Below, one piece after another: positions 32,326-41,250 of a stretch of 64,000 nt of DNA. The stretch covers positions 682,001 to 746,000 of the forward strand of contig JADJXJ010000003.1 of assembly GCA_016715945.1 (NCBI GenBank). Direction: 5' to 3'. The number at the start of each line of letters is the position of its first letter. Position 1 is the stretch's first letter. The stretch is from Bacteroidota bacterium (GTDB lineage Bacteria; Bacteroidota; Bacteroidia; Bacteroidales; F082). The position numbers and the translations under genes are program-made. The notes beneath the pieces were generated by a model. It was not told the DNA's origin and searched no databases. It saw only the letters and a program-made list of their open reading frames with translations.

Positions 32326-33825
32326 TCAGGCTTTTTCGGCATCTGGCTTTGTTGCCGAAAAAAAGGAAATGATTTCCCGAGGGGGCAAAAGACCGCTCAG
32401 CAGTGGCACAAGCAGCCCTGTCAGCCCTGTCAGCAACAAACGCATCATCCACGACAATGGCATCAGGCTGATCCCAAAAGCAAGAAGTAAAAGCAGGCCA
32501 GTAAACAATAACAGTCTGAAAGCGAATGTTTTGCCAAAATAAAGTTGAGCCACCTTTCTTGCGGCGAGATATTGGGCAAGGGCCATGATTGACTGCACGC
32601 TCAGGCTGGCAATGGCCGCTCCTGTGGCCTTGTAAGGCGGAATGAGCAGCAGGTTCAGCACAATACTCAAGGCCACTCCCGAAGCCGCTAAGGTGTTGAG
32701 CAGGCGAAGGTTGCCATTGGCAGTGAGCAGCGTGCCAAACACATAGGTGGTTGAAACGGCCACATAGGCCAGCATAAGCAGCTGAAAAATGAGGGCCGAC
32801 TGTGCGATACGGATTTCGAATGTCAATGGGTCTTCGCCGGGGCGCAAACCGTAAAGCAATTTCATGAGGGGTTCGGCATACAGGATGCCGCTTATGGCCA
32901 CTATTGCCGAAAGACTAAAGATGATACTGAACGAAAGCCTTGTCAGTGCCAACACGGGCTGTCTGTTTTTCAGCATGTTGGCAAACATGGGCAAAAGGAG
33001 CACGGCAAAAAGCATGGAGATGTTGTTGCCAGCATCGAACAACCGGAAGGCCTTGGCATAAATACCAGTTTGCGTGAGGCCATTGTCGCCCGGCAGCAGC
33101 CGTTCGATGAGCACCGGTTCGAGCCGGTTGTAAAAACTCATAAGCAGGACAAGCAGGGCATAAGGTGCGCTGCGCCTGAGAATGAGCCACATGAATCGGC
33201 GGTCGAAAACCGGCACAAGCCTGCCGGCATGCCGCATCACCACAAGCAGGGCTACCACAAAAGTGAGGGCATATGCCAGCGTCTGAGCGTAGATGTATGC
33301 CGAAATCGTCAGCACGCTCCCAAACCATGTTGTCCAAAGCAGGATGCTGCAAAATACGATCATCAGCAGGCGGTCGAGCACCGAGAGCAGGCTATCGGCC
33401 GCAAAAAGCATCAGGCCCGAGACGTTCGACCTCAGATACATGATCATCGAAAGCAACAGGGCGTTGATGCCAACCCAGAACAACAGGGCCATCTGTTGTT
33501 TTTCGTAACCGATAAGCTTGCCCAGGAGCAACAGGAAAAGTATGTAGGCCACACCCAGAATGATTTTGACCCCCATGATGCCGGCAAAGTGTTTCCGAAG
33601 CTGCTTCTGGTTTCGGGCAATATTGCGGTTGTTGAAGTTGGTGATACCCAGGTCGAGCAGGATGTAGAAAAGAAAGGAAAAGCTGGTAAGCGACAAAAAA
33701 AGTCCATAGTCTGCATCGCCAACCCTGTTTTGCACGCTCCGGTCGATGCCCAGAATCCAGAAAGGCTTGATGAGCAGGTTGAGCGAGAGCAGCAGCAAAA
33801 GGTTTTTGACAAAGCGGTTTTGCAT
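32326..33825 (-). CDS. Polysaccharide flippase (Wzx-like)
   Basis: About 499 residues starting MQNRFVKNLLLLLSLNLLIK. Twelve to fourteen hydrophobic segments are visible, with short basic loops, and the N-terminal phrase PFWILGIDRSVQNRVGDADY GLFLSL is characteristic of the Wzx/PST branch of the MOP superfamily. It flips lipid-linked repeat units across the inner membrane. The ATG at 33825 is chosen because the upstream extension is basic, non-membrane sequence. It lies between FkbM and Wzz genes in one operon. Confidence 0.82.
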   Translation of the reverse strand: MQNRFVKNLLLLLSLNLLIKPFWILGIDRSVQNRVGDADYGLFLSLTSFSFLFYILLDLGITNFNNRNIARNQKQLRKHFAGIMGVKIILGVAYILFLLLLGKLIGYEKQQMALLFWVGINALLLSMIMYLRSNVSGLMLFAADSLLSVLDRLLMIVFCSILLWTTWFGSVLTISAYIYAQTLAYALTFVVALLVVMRHAGRLVPVFDRRFMWLILRRSAPYALLVLLMSFYNRLEPVLIERLLPGDNGLTQTGIYAKAFRLFDAGNNISMLFAVLLLPMFANMLKNRQPVLALTRLSFSIIFSLSAIVAISGILYAEPLMKLLYGLRPGEDPLTFEIRIAQSALIFQLLMLAYVAVSTTYVFGTLLTANGNLRLLNTLAASGVALSIVLNLLLIPPYKATGAAIASLSVQSIMALAQYLAARKVAQLYFGKTFAFRLLLFTGLLLLLAFGISLMPLSWMMRLLLTGLTGLLVPLLSGLLPPREIISFFSATKPDAEKA

Positions 33826-33829
33826 GGGC

Positions 33830-34585
33830 TTAGCTCGGCTGAAGAGCAGTTTTCGATGGCACGAAAAAGAAGTTTTGCGTGAAATGCTTTGCTTTTTCGA
33901 AATCGACAAGCCGATGTTGCTGCAGCACCATCACCTTATAGCCCAGCGATTTCATCAAGCCGAAACAGCGCAGGCGGTTTTCGTTGTCCCACAGCTCGGC
34001 ATACACCAGCGGCCGGTGCTTCTGGATCAGCTTTGTAGCTCCGGCCAGCACGAAATACTCAAAGTTTTCGACGTCGATCTTTATGGCCGAAATCCAGTCG
34101 GCCGCAGCCAGCTGTTCGCAATCGTCGAGGGTGATCATGCTCACGCTGAAGTTTTCACCCTCATTGAATTCGGTGATGCTATGGTGCACCACATGGCTCA
34201 AGCCCTGCATGGGGACTCTTTCCACCTCGGGCATAACCATGGTGGCTGTACCTTGCTCGTTGCCGAGGGCTTTCTCAACAATCTCTACGTTGCGGATGCC
34301 AAAAAAACGCAATACCCTTCGCAGCGCCTTCACATTGTGCGGTATGGGCTCGAAGGCCACAATGCGCGATGCGGGCAGCTTGCGTGCAAACCAGACAGAC
34401 ATCACACCTATGTTGGCGCCGATATCGAGCACGGTGTGTCCGTCGGGGATCAGGCTGACAAAATGAAGAAAGTCGCGCTCGTTTTTGTTCCAGCGCAGGG
34501 TGGCGGTGATAAACAGTGCGAAGACGAAGAGGTAATTGTCGAAACCCAGCAGGCGCTGCAGCAACAATTTGAACCTCTGCTTCAT
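33830..34585 (-). CDS. FkbM-family methyltransferase
   Basis: About 251 residues. SAM-binding motif I VLDIGANIGVMSVWFARKLP and the acidic strand RIVAFEPIPHNVKALRRV are followed by the family signature KIDVENFEYFVLAG near the end. It probably O-methylates a sugar of the polysaccharide made by the downstream genes. The start at 34585 (MKQRFKLLLQRLLGFDNYLF) is supported by a -7 element TAAATTTG at 34607-34614, which would leave a leader of roughly 15 bases. Confidence 0.82.
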   Translation of the reverse strand: MKQRFKLLLQRLLGFDNYLFVFALFITATLRWNKNERDFLHFVSLIPDGHTVLDIGANIGVMSVWFARKLPASRIVAFEPIPHNVKALRRVLRFFGIRNVEIVEKALGNEQGTATMVMPEVERVPMQGLSHVVHHSITEFNEGENFSVSMITLDDCEQLAAADWISAIKIDVENFEYFVLAGATKLIQKHRPLVYAELWDNENRLRCFGLMKSLGYKVMVLQQHRLVDFEKAKHFTQNFFFVPSKTALQPS

Positions 34586-34606
34586 CGATTTTTCGGATAT
34601 TTGCCG

Positions 34607-34614
34607 CAAATTTA
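34607..34614 (-). promoter_or_regulatory. Candidate -7 element of the polysaccharide operon
   Basis: TAAATTTG on the minus strand, an exact TAnnTTTG match, located 22 bases upstream of the chosen FkbM start in the 62-base gap to the divergent glycosyltransferase. The -33 element is not clear. Confidence 0.45.
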
Positions 34615-34647
34615 GAACTTATTCACAAGCCAGAACACCAAAGCCCG

Positions 34648-35787
34648 ATGAGCCTCCGCATTGCTGTAAACACACGCTTGTTGCTTGCCGGCCGGCTCGA
34701 GGGTATCGGCTGGTTTACTTACGAAACACTCCGGCGCATCGTGCTTGCACACCCCGAAGTCGAGTTCTGGTTTCTGTTCGATCGCAGGCCCGACCCGCAG
34801 TTTCTTTTTGCGGCCAACGTGAAACCGGTAGTTATTGGCCCCCAGGCACGTCACCCGTTTTTATTTATCATCTGGTTCGAGTGGTCGGTACGCAGGGCGC
34901 TCAGTCGTATCCGGCCTCATTTATTCCTCTCGCCCGACGGTTACCTGAGCCTGGGCACCAGGGTGCCATCGCTGGCCGTGATGCACGACCTCAATTTTGA
35001 GCACTATCCTGCTGATCTTCCGTGGCTTGTGCGTTGGTATTACCGCTGGTTCTTCCCCCGCTTTGCCCGCAAGGCGGTCAGGATTGCCACTGTGTCGGAG
35101 TTCTCAAAACAAGACATCTGCCGGCTTTACAAGCAGCCCGAATCAAAAGTGGATGTGGTTTACAACGGTGTAAACGAAAGCTTCGGTCCCGTCGGCCCCG
35201 ACACCGTCAGCCAGATTCGTGCTGCCTACACCGGCGGCGCGCCTTACATACTTTTTGTGGGTTCGCTGCATCCGAGAAAAAACCTCGCCAGGCTGTTCAA
35301 AGCCTTCGACATCTACAAACAATCCGACAATCTCGGTATGAAACTGCTTGTGGCTGGTGAGCGCAAATGGTGGACCGACGAAATTGCCCGGGCATACGAA
35401 GAAATGACCTACAGGCAGGATGTCGTCTTTTGCGGTCGCCTGGATGCCGATAAGCTGCACAAGGTCACCGCATCGGCGCATATTTACGCATATGTATCTT
35501 ATTTTGAAGGGTTTGGCATACCTATTGTCGAAGCTTTCAAGTGTGGGGTTCCGCTTATCACTTCAAATGTGACCAGCATGCCCGAGGTGGCCGGCGATGC
35601 AGCCGTGTTGGTCAATCCTTTTGATGTGCAGGATATTGCGCTAGCCATGAAGCGTTTGGCTGAAGATGAGCATCTGCGTAATGAGTTGATAAGCAAAGGA
35701 TTGGAACGAAGTCGTTTATTCACCTGGGATGCGGCAGCAGTGCGGCTCTGGAAAAGCATTGAAAAAACATTAAGCGCATTATCATGA
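34648..35787 (+). CDS. Glycosyltransferase family 4
   Basis: A protein of 379 residues with the GT-B fold. The C-terminal domain has FVGSLHPRKNLARLFKAF and the donor-binding EGFGIPIVEAFKCGVPLITS NVTSMPEV, with the E-x7-E pattern of retaining GT4 enzymes. It is placed next to the polysaccharide operon but points the other way and heads an operon with purD, overlapping it as ATGA (35784-35787). The sugar substrate cannot be told. Confidence 0.85.
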   Translation: MSLRIAVNTRLLLAGRLEGIGWFTYETLRRIVLAHPEVEFWFLFDRRPDPQFLFAANVKPVVIGPQARHPFLFIIWFEWSVRRALSRIRPHLFLSPDGYLSLGTRVPSLAVMHDLNFEHYPADLPWLVRWYYRWFFPRFARKAVRIATVSEFSKQDICRLYKQPESKVDVVYNGVNESFGPVGPDTVSQIRAAYTGGAPYILFVGSLHPRKNLARLFKAFDIYKQSDNLGMKLLVAGERKWWTDEIARAYEEMTYRQDVVFCGRLDADKLHKVTASAHIYAYVSYFEGFGIPIVEAFKCGVPLITSNVTSMPEVAGDAAVLVNPFDVQDIALAMKRLAEDEHLRNELISKGLERSRLFTWDAAAVRLWKSIEKTLSALS

Positions 35788-37076
35788 ATGTATTGGTGGT
35801 TGGCAGCGGCGGTCGCGAACACGCCCTGGCCTGGAAACTGAAACAAAGCCCGAATGTCAAACGTGTGTTCATAGCCCCAGGCAACGCGGGCACCATGACC
35901 CTGGGTCAGAACCTCCCGATCGACATGGGCGACCTGGCTCAGCTGCGTGAAGCCTGCCTGATGCACGACATCAATCTGGTGGTAGTGGGGCCGGAGCAAC
36001 CACTGGTCAACGGGCTGGCCGACTTTTTCCGCAGCGATGCCATGCTCAGCCATATTGCCATCATCGGGCCTTCTGCTTCGGCTGCGCGACTTGAAGGAAG
36101 CAAGGCTTTTGCCAAGGAATTCATGATGGAGTACGGAATACCCACGGCAGCCTACCTCAGGGTAAACCTCAATAACCTTGACGAAGGCATCGGGTTTCTG
36201 CAAAAGTCGCAACCGCCTTTTGTGCTCAAAGCCGATGGTCTGGCTGCCGGCAAAGGCGTACTCATTATACCAGACCGCGATGAGGCAGTGGCCGAACTCG
36301 AAGCGATGTTGCGCGGAAAATTTGGCAAGGCTTCCGAAACTGTTGTTGTCGAAGAGTTTTTAAATGGCATCGAATTGTCGGTGTTTGTGCTTACCGACGG
36401 GACAAGCTACAAAATGCTGCCCACGGCCAAAGACTACAAACGCATTGGCGAAAACGACACCGGTCTCAACACCGGCGGAATGGGTGCCGTATCGCCTGTT
36501 CCGTTTGCCGACCGCAACTTCATGCAAAAAGTCAGGGAACGCATCATCGAGCCCACCATCCGGGGCATCAGCCAGAGGGGAATGGACTATCGCGGATTCA
36601 TCTTTTTCGGACTCATCAATGTCGGGGGCGAGCCGTTTGTGATTGAGTACAACGTGAGACTTGGCGACCCCGAAGCAGAGTGCATCCTGCCCCGAATCAA
36701 AGGCGACTTTGCCGAACTGCTCCTGGCCTGCGCCGAAGGCCGACTTCAGGAAGTAAAAACCGAAAACGACGACCGCTATGCCGTGACTTTTATCATGGCT
36801 TCGGGCGGTTATCCCGGCGACTTTGAAAAGGGTAAGCCCATCAGCGGCCTGCACGATGCCGACGATTGCCTTGTTTTTCATTCCGGCACAAGCATATGCG
36901 TCGAAAACGGAGGAATCAAAACATCGGGCGGCAGGGTGCTGGCCGTCACCGCCTTGGATTATTCCATTGAGGATGCAAGAGCCAAAGCGCTTGCCGGCCT
37001 GGGTAAAATACGTTTCGAGGGAGCTTATTACCGCCGCGATATCGGTTTGGACCTGATCATGCGCAATTACCTCTGA
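35784..37076 (+). CDS. purD: Phosphoribosylamine-glycine ligase
   Basis: A protein of 430 residues, the normal length. It catalyses the ATP-dependent joining of glycine to phosphoribosylamine in purine biosynthesis. Motifs: VVGSGGREHALAWKL at the start, then VVGPEQPLVNGLADF, FVLKADGLAAGKGVLI and the ATP-grasp signature YKRIGENDTGLNTGGMGAVS, with NVRLGDPEAECILPRI metal ligands. It overlaps the glycosyltransferase gene by four bases and is followed after three bases by the membrane-protein gene. Confidence 0.95.
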   Translation: MNVLVVGSGGREHALAWKLKQSPNVKRVFIAPGNAGTMTLGQNLPIDMGDLAQLREACLMHDINLVVVGPEQPLVNGLADFFRSDAMLSHIAIIGPSASAARLEGSKAFAKEFMMEYGIPTAAYLRVNLNNLDEGIGFLQKSQPPFVLKADGLAAGKGVLIIPDRDEAVAELEAMLRGKFGKASETVVVEEFLNGIELSVFVLTDGTSYKMLPTAKDYKRIGENDTGLNTGGMGAVSPVPFADRNFMQKVRERIIEPTIRGISQRGMDYRGFIFFGLINVGGEPFVIEYNVRLGDPEAECILPRIKGDFAELLLACAEGRLQEVKTENDDRYAVTFIMASGGYPGDFEKGKPISGLHDADDCLVFHSGTSICVENGGIKTSGGRVLAVTALDYSIEDARAKALAGLGKIRFEGAYYRRDIGLDLIMRNYL

Positions 37077-37079
37077 TTC

Positions 37080-38069
37080 ATGATCCGTTTTTTTAAAAGC
37101 AGTTTTCTTGTTCAGTACGTAGCACTTATTGCGCTTGCCCTGGCATTGTGGCTCCCTGCAATACTCAAGGCTGGAAAAGCTCAGCCTGCATTCGCCGGCG
37201 AACCCTTATACAGTTTGCTGGCCAGCCCTGTTGCAAACTATCCGCAGATTTCGGTACTGTTGGCTTTCCTGCTGATGCTTGCCGCAGGATTTATGTTCAA
37301 TGCCATATTGAGCGCCCATGGTCTTATTCCACGCACCTCCACCTATGGGCTCCTGTTTTGGGTAATCGTTGGCGGAAGCCAGCCTGCAGCCATGATTTTT
37401 CAGCCGCTCTGGCCGGCTTTGCTAATGCTGCTGATGGCTTTTAACCTGGCTTTCAGGATGTACGAACAGGAAAACATCAATTTTCAATTGTTCAACTTTG
37501 GGATATGGGTGGCCCTCACTGCCTTGATTAATCAGGCTGCCTGGGTTTTTGTAATCTGGATTTTCTCGGTGCTTTTCATCCTCAGGCTTTCCAGGCTTCG
37601 CGAATGGCTGATTCCGCTGCTGGCCTTGCTAACCACCATAATCTACCTGCTCATTTTCTGGTTTTTACAAAACAAATTGGTTTTCAACCTCAAACTGTTT
37701 TCTGCCGATTTTGCAGCCAGTCTAATTGTACCTGCCACGCCGGGCACGTTTCAGCTGGTGATGTTTGCATTTCTTTTGATGTTGTTTTTCAATGCTTTAT
37801 CTTTTAACTACAGCCTTTCGGCCGACCGCAACATTGCGATGCGCAAACGTAAGGCCATGCTCAATTCCTTTCTGATCATTGCTTTGGGTGCTTTTTTTAT
37901 GCGTGGCGGCCATTGGCACACTACCTTGTTTACAATGTTGCCCATCAGTGCACATCTCGCCATCTGGGCCGGCTCGCTCAGCCGCACTGCAAGACCCTCA
38001 TTCGTGGTTTGGTTGTTTTTGCTGTTGGCGCTGGCCAACAACATTTTGTATTTCTCAACCAATGCTTAA
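37080..38069 (+). CDS. DUF6427-like integral membrane protein
   Basis: A protein of 329 residues with about nine to ten membrane helices and few charged loops (SFLVQYVALIALALALWLPA). A long basic loop carries RNIAMRKRKAML. It resembles the DUF6427 membrane proteins found beside purD in this phylum; the function is unknown. The gene overlaps rnhB by eight bases at its 3' end. Confidence 0.65.
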   Translation: MIRFFKSSFLVQYVALIALALALWLPAILKAGKAQPAFAGEPLYSLLASPVANYPQISVLLAFLLMLAAGFMFNAILSAHGLIPRTSTYGLLFWVIVGGSQPAAMIFQPLWPALLMLLMAFNLAFRMYEQENINFQLFNFGIWVALTALINQAAWVFVIWIFSVLFILRLSRLREWLIPLLALLTTIIYLLIFWFLQNKLVFNLKLFSADFAASLIVPATPGTFQLVMFAFLLMLFFNALSFNYSLSADRNIAMRKRKAMLNSFLIIALGAFFMRGGHWHTTLFTMLPISAHLAIWAGSLSRTARPSFVVWLFLLLALANNILYFSTNA

Positions 38070-38661
38070 AGCCAGATTCAGCGGAACGGCTATTGCCGAG
38101 GCCGGGTGCGACGAAGCCGGCAGAGGCTGCCTTGCCGGACCAGTCACAGCAGCTGCCGTCATGCTGCCTGAAGATTTTTCCCACCCGGCGCTCAACGATT
38201 CCAAAAAGCTCAGCGCACCGCAGCGCAACACCTTGCGTAAGCTGATCACAGAAGCAGCCATCAGCTGGGCCGTGGCCCATGCGAGCGTTGAGGAGATTGA
38301 TAAACTCAACATCCTCAATGCTTCATTTCTGGCCATGCACAGGGCCATCGCACGGCTCGAGCCACAACCGCAACTGCTGCTCATTGACGGAAACAGATTC
38401 AAACCTTTCCAAAATATTCAACATCAATGTATTGTGCATGGTGATGCGCTTTATATGTCCATTGCCGCTGCATCTATCCTTGCCAAAACCGAACGCGACC
38501 AACTGATGATTGAACTTCACCGGCAATTTCCATTTTATGCCTGGGACAGCAACAAAGGCTATCCCACAGAAGCACATCGTGAGGCCATCCGCATGCACGG
38601 TCTCAGTCCGCATCACCGACGCAGTTTTAACACAGGTATGCAATTAAGCCTGCCTTTTTAA
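38062..38661 (+). CDS. rnhB: Ribonuclease HII
   Basis: About 199 residues beginning MLKARFSGTAIAEAGCDEAG RGCLAGPV, the RNase HII signature in which DEAGRG supplies catalytic Asp and Glu. LLLIDGNRF carries the next Asp and SIAAASILAKTERDQLM a further conserved helix. It removes ribonucleotides from DNA. The ATG at 38062 is within the last codons of the preceding gene; the longer upstream frame overlaps that gene and is rejected. Confidence 0.92.
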   Translation: MLKARFSGTAIAEAGCDEAGRGCLAGPVTAAAVMLPEDFSHPALNDSKKLSAPQRNTLRKLITEAAISWAVAHASVEEIDKLNILNASFLAMHRAIARLEPQPQLLLIDGNRFKPFQNIQHQCIVHGDALYMSIAAASILAKTERDQLMIELHRQFPFYAWDSNKGYPTEAHREAIRMHGLSPHHRRSFNTGMQLSLPF

Positions 38662-38668
38662 AGCTTCC

Positions 38669-38702
38669 TTTGGCCATTGGATGCCCTGTAAGCGTATTTT
38701 TG
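38669..38702 (+). promoter_or_regulatory. Candidate promoter for the DUF3352-like gene
   Basis: TTTG at 38669-38672 and TATTTTTG at 38695-38702 with 22 bases between, matching the Bacteroidota -33/-7 pair. The leader to the ATG at 38725 would be about 15 bases. Confidence 0.5.
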
Positions 38703-38724
38703 ACAATCATTCTGCACAAGTCCG

Positions 38725-41250
38725 ATGAGGTTAAGGTCGCTGGTATTGTTTGCCACAGTTCTTGCACTGCTTGCAATGCTGGTGTTTGTGCTGCTTTTCC
38801 GAAAAACTGAAAAAATATCTTTGTGGGAAGCCATGCCAGACAAGGCCGTCGGGGTCTTTCACACCCCGTCGGGCTCCTCATTTGCAGCGCGGCTGGCCGA
38901 AACAAGCTGGTGGGCTTCGCTCCGCAAGGCAGAATACTTCAGCAGGCTGTCCGACGATCTGGCATTGCTCGATACCTTGCTTGTTCAGGCCGGCCTGAAG
39001 CAGGAAGTTCAACATACTGAGGCTGCATTCGTGTTGCTGGAACTGCAAAACACATATCAGTTTGTGTTTTACGCCAGGCCGGGAAGAAATTTTGCCTATT
39101 GGAACCTGCACGAAAAAGCTTTGCCTGCATTTGGAAACCGGTTTGAACTGATTAAAAGAAAAACGTCTCGATACCAAACATTTGTGTTAATTGACCGACA
39201 AAGCCGGCGGCAAATGAACTATGGCTTTGTGCGGGGCCTGGCCATAGCTTCGTTCAGTCGCGAGGCTTTCGAGGCTGCGCTTATTGCACTGGAATCACCT
39301 CCTGAAAAACAGTTTCTGGAATTGGCCCAGAAACAGCGAAATGCAAGCTCCGACGCGGTATTGTACGTCAGGCCGCCTTTGCTTGCCGGGCCGCTGGAGG
39401 GGTTGTTTGCGGCAGCATACGGCAAACAGATAGGCGCTTCGGCCCGGCTACTTGGTCCCTGGCTTGCGCTGGATGTCCACCTAAGGCAGCACGAAATCTT
39501 TTTAAGTGGTCTGCTCACCGGTACTGGGATAAACGAGCTGGTTTATTCCGGTCAGCACATCCTTCCGGACAGTCTGGCTCAGTGGTTGCCGGTGGGAACG
39601 ATGTCGTTTGTGGCTTCATACGCCGGAAGTCCGCTATCCAGAATCAGGATATCAGGAAAACTTGCCGGTTCGGGCAGCGACGGCCATTTTTTACTCTTTG
39701 TGCCACAATCACCCGAAGCCGTGCTTTCGGAGATCTTTTCTGCCTTACCCATGGTGCCCTCACCCTGGAATTCAGCCTGGAGTGCGCCTGTTCGGGCTGA
39801 TATCAACCAAATGGGACTCCAGGGGAGTGGTTTTACGGCACATAATCAACCTTATTTTGTAACCACCAATGGCCGGATATTTTTGTTTTCGGGAAACCTG
39901 ATGCTATTGCGCAACTATCTGGAAAACAAACAAAAAGAGATAACAGATTTCAGCTGGCGCGCAGTTGCCGGTTCAATTTCCCAACGTTCGGACATGGTGT
40001 TGTATCACCAGGTGAGCAAGACCGCGGGAAGCCTGAGCGATATTGTGGACGGACAGCTGAAATTCAGGTTGATGCGCGACGCGGCCGCTTTGCATGGCTT
40101 CGAATCCATCAGCGTTCAGCTGAGCAAAACTGGTTCCGAAGTTTACGCCAGTGTGCTGATCAGGGGCAACGAAATCCCAATGGGGCAGCTTATTCCGGAG
40201 TGGTCTGCCCGGCTCAATGCCCCGGGTGCTTCGGCGCCTTTCATATTTAACGCAGCCGGCCAGTCGCGGGTCATCGTTTTCGACAGCGCCGGATGGATGT
40301 ATGGTTTCTCTCCGGAAGGAAATGAGCTCTGGAAACGGCCGATCGGAGGGCTGACGCTCATGCAGCCTTTGGTTGTTTCGATGCCGGGAGGCAAGCATCC
40401 GATGATGCTTTTCAATACTACGGGAAGAATTTTCCTGACTGATCCGAAAGGCAATCAGGCGCCCGGCTTTCCGGTTCAGCTTCCATCAGTCGCCACCTCC
40501 GCACTGGGGTATGATTCCACCGCCGGGCCGATGTTTTTTGTGAATTGTGCCGATCGCCGCACCTACGGCTTTAACTTTTCGGGAAAGGCGCTTTCATCGT
40601 GGGAACCTCCACTTGCGTCGGATATCTCGAACAGCCCGCCGTTAGTGGTCTCCGCTGGAAATCAGTCTTTTGTGCTGGTTCATTCCATCGACGGGCGGTT
40701 AAAAATTCTCGACGACAACGGCCTCGAACGAATACGGCTGCGTGAGGATCCCGACAAGGCAGCCGGTGCAGACTATCACCTCAACCGCACCAATGCCAGG
40801 GGAGTTTTTCTCACCGCCACCTCAAAAGGCGAAATAGTCTATATTGGCTCAGCCGGCTTAAGCCGTTCTCCTGCCTTGCGTTCCCTCAGCCCGACATTTT
40901 ATTTTCATTACGACGATTTCGATGGGGATCGCACCCCCGATTTTATATTTGCCGACGGGAAAGAAGTGGCTGTTTTCGATCGTTTCAACCGGATTGTTTT
41001 CGAAGGTCGCCTTGCTTTTGAGCCGGATCGTAAGCCTTTGTATATCAGAAGAAATTCGGGAGGAGGGGTATGGTGTTTTCAGCATCCAGCTGCAGGTCAG
41101 GCAGCTATTGTCTCGGCTGGTACGGGTACGCTGAATTTCGAAGGGTTGCCAAAGGGCCAAAGCTACGGATTCGGCTATGCCGACCCGGATGGTCCATTGC
41201 TGCTGGGGGCATACAATGGCAACAAACTTACCCTCTACCGCGTCAATTAG
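38725..41250 (+). CDS. DUF3352-like envelope protein with beta-propeller-like C-terminus
   Basis: A protein of 841 residues. An N-terminal membrane anchor (LVLFATVLALLAMLVFVLLF) is followed by a large region (about 30-500) in DUF3352 style: KAVGVFHTPSGSSFAARLAE, LLELQNTYQFVFYARPG and LYHQVSKTAGSLSDIV. The C-terminal third is propeller-like, with repeats such as GWMYGFSPEGNELWKRP, GRIFLTDPKGNQAPGFPVQL and DFDGDRTPDFIFADGKEVAV, the last like a calcium-binding FG-GAP blade. It is probably periplasmic or surface-exposed. No enzyme motif found. It ends tail to tail with the MATE gene, overlapping by eight bases. Confidence 0.65.
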   Translation: MRLRSLVLFATVLALLAMLVFVLLFRKTEKISLWEAMPDKAVGVFHTPSGSSFAARLAETSWWASLRKAEYFSRLSDDLALLDTLLVQAGLKQEVQHTEAAFVLLELQNTYQFVFYARPGRNFAYWNLHEKALPAFGNRFELIKRKTSRYQTFVLIDRQSRRQMNYGFVRGLAIASFSREAFEAALIALESPPEKQFLELAQKQRNASSDAVLYVRPPLLAGPLEGLFAAAYGKQIGASARLLGPWLALDVHLRQHEIFLSGLLTGTGINELVYSGQHILPDSLAQWLPVGTMSFVASYAGSPLSRIRISGKLAGSGSDGHFLLFVPQSPEAVLSEIFSALPMVPSPWNSAWSAPVRADINQMGLQGSGFTAHNQPYFVTTNGRIFLFSGNLMLLRNYLENKQKEITDFSWRAVAGSISQRSDMVLYHQVSKTAGSLSDIVDGQLKFRLMRDAAALHGFESISVQLSKTGSEVYASVLIRGNEIPMGQLIPEWSARLNAPGASAPFIFNAAGQSRVIVFDSAGWMYGFSPEGNELWKRPIGGLTLMQPLVVSMPGGKHPMMLFNTTGRIFLTDPKGNQAPGFPVQLPSVATSALGYDSTAGPMFFVNCADRRTYGFNFSGKALSSWEPPLASDISNSPPLVVSAGNQSFVLVHSIDGRLKILDDNGLERIRLREDPDKAAGADYHLNRTNARGVFLTATSKGEIVYIGSAGLSRSPALRSLSPTFYFHYDDFDGDRTPDFIFADGKEVAVFDRFNRIVFEGRLAFEPDRKPLYIRRNSGGGVWCFQHPAAGQAAIVSAGTGTLNFEGLPKGQSYGFGYADPDGPLLLGAYNGNKLTLYRVN

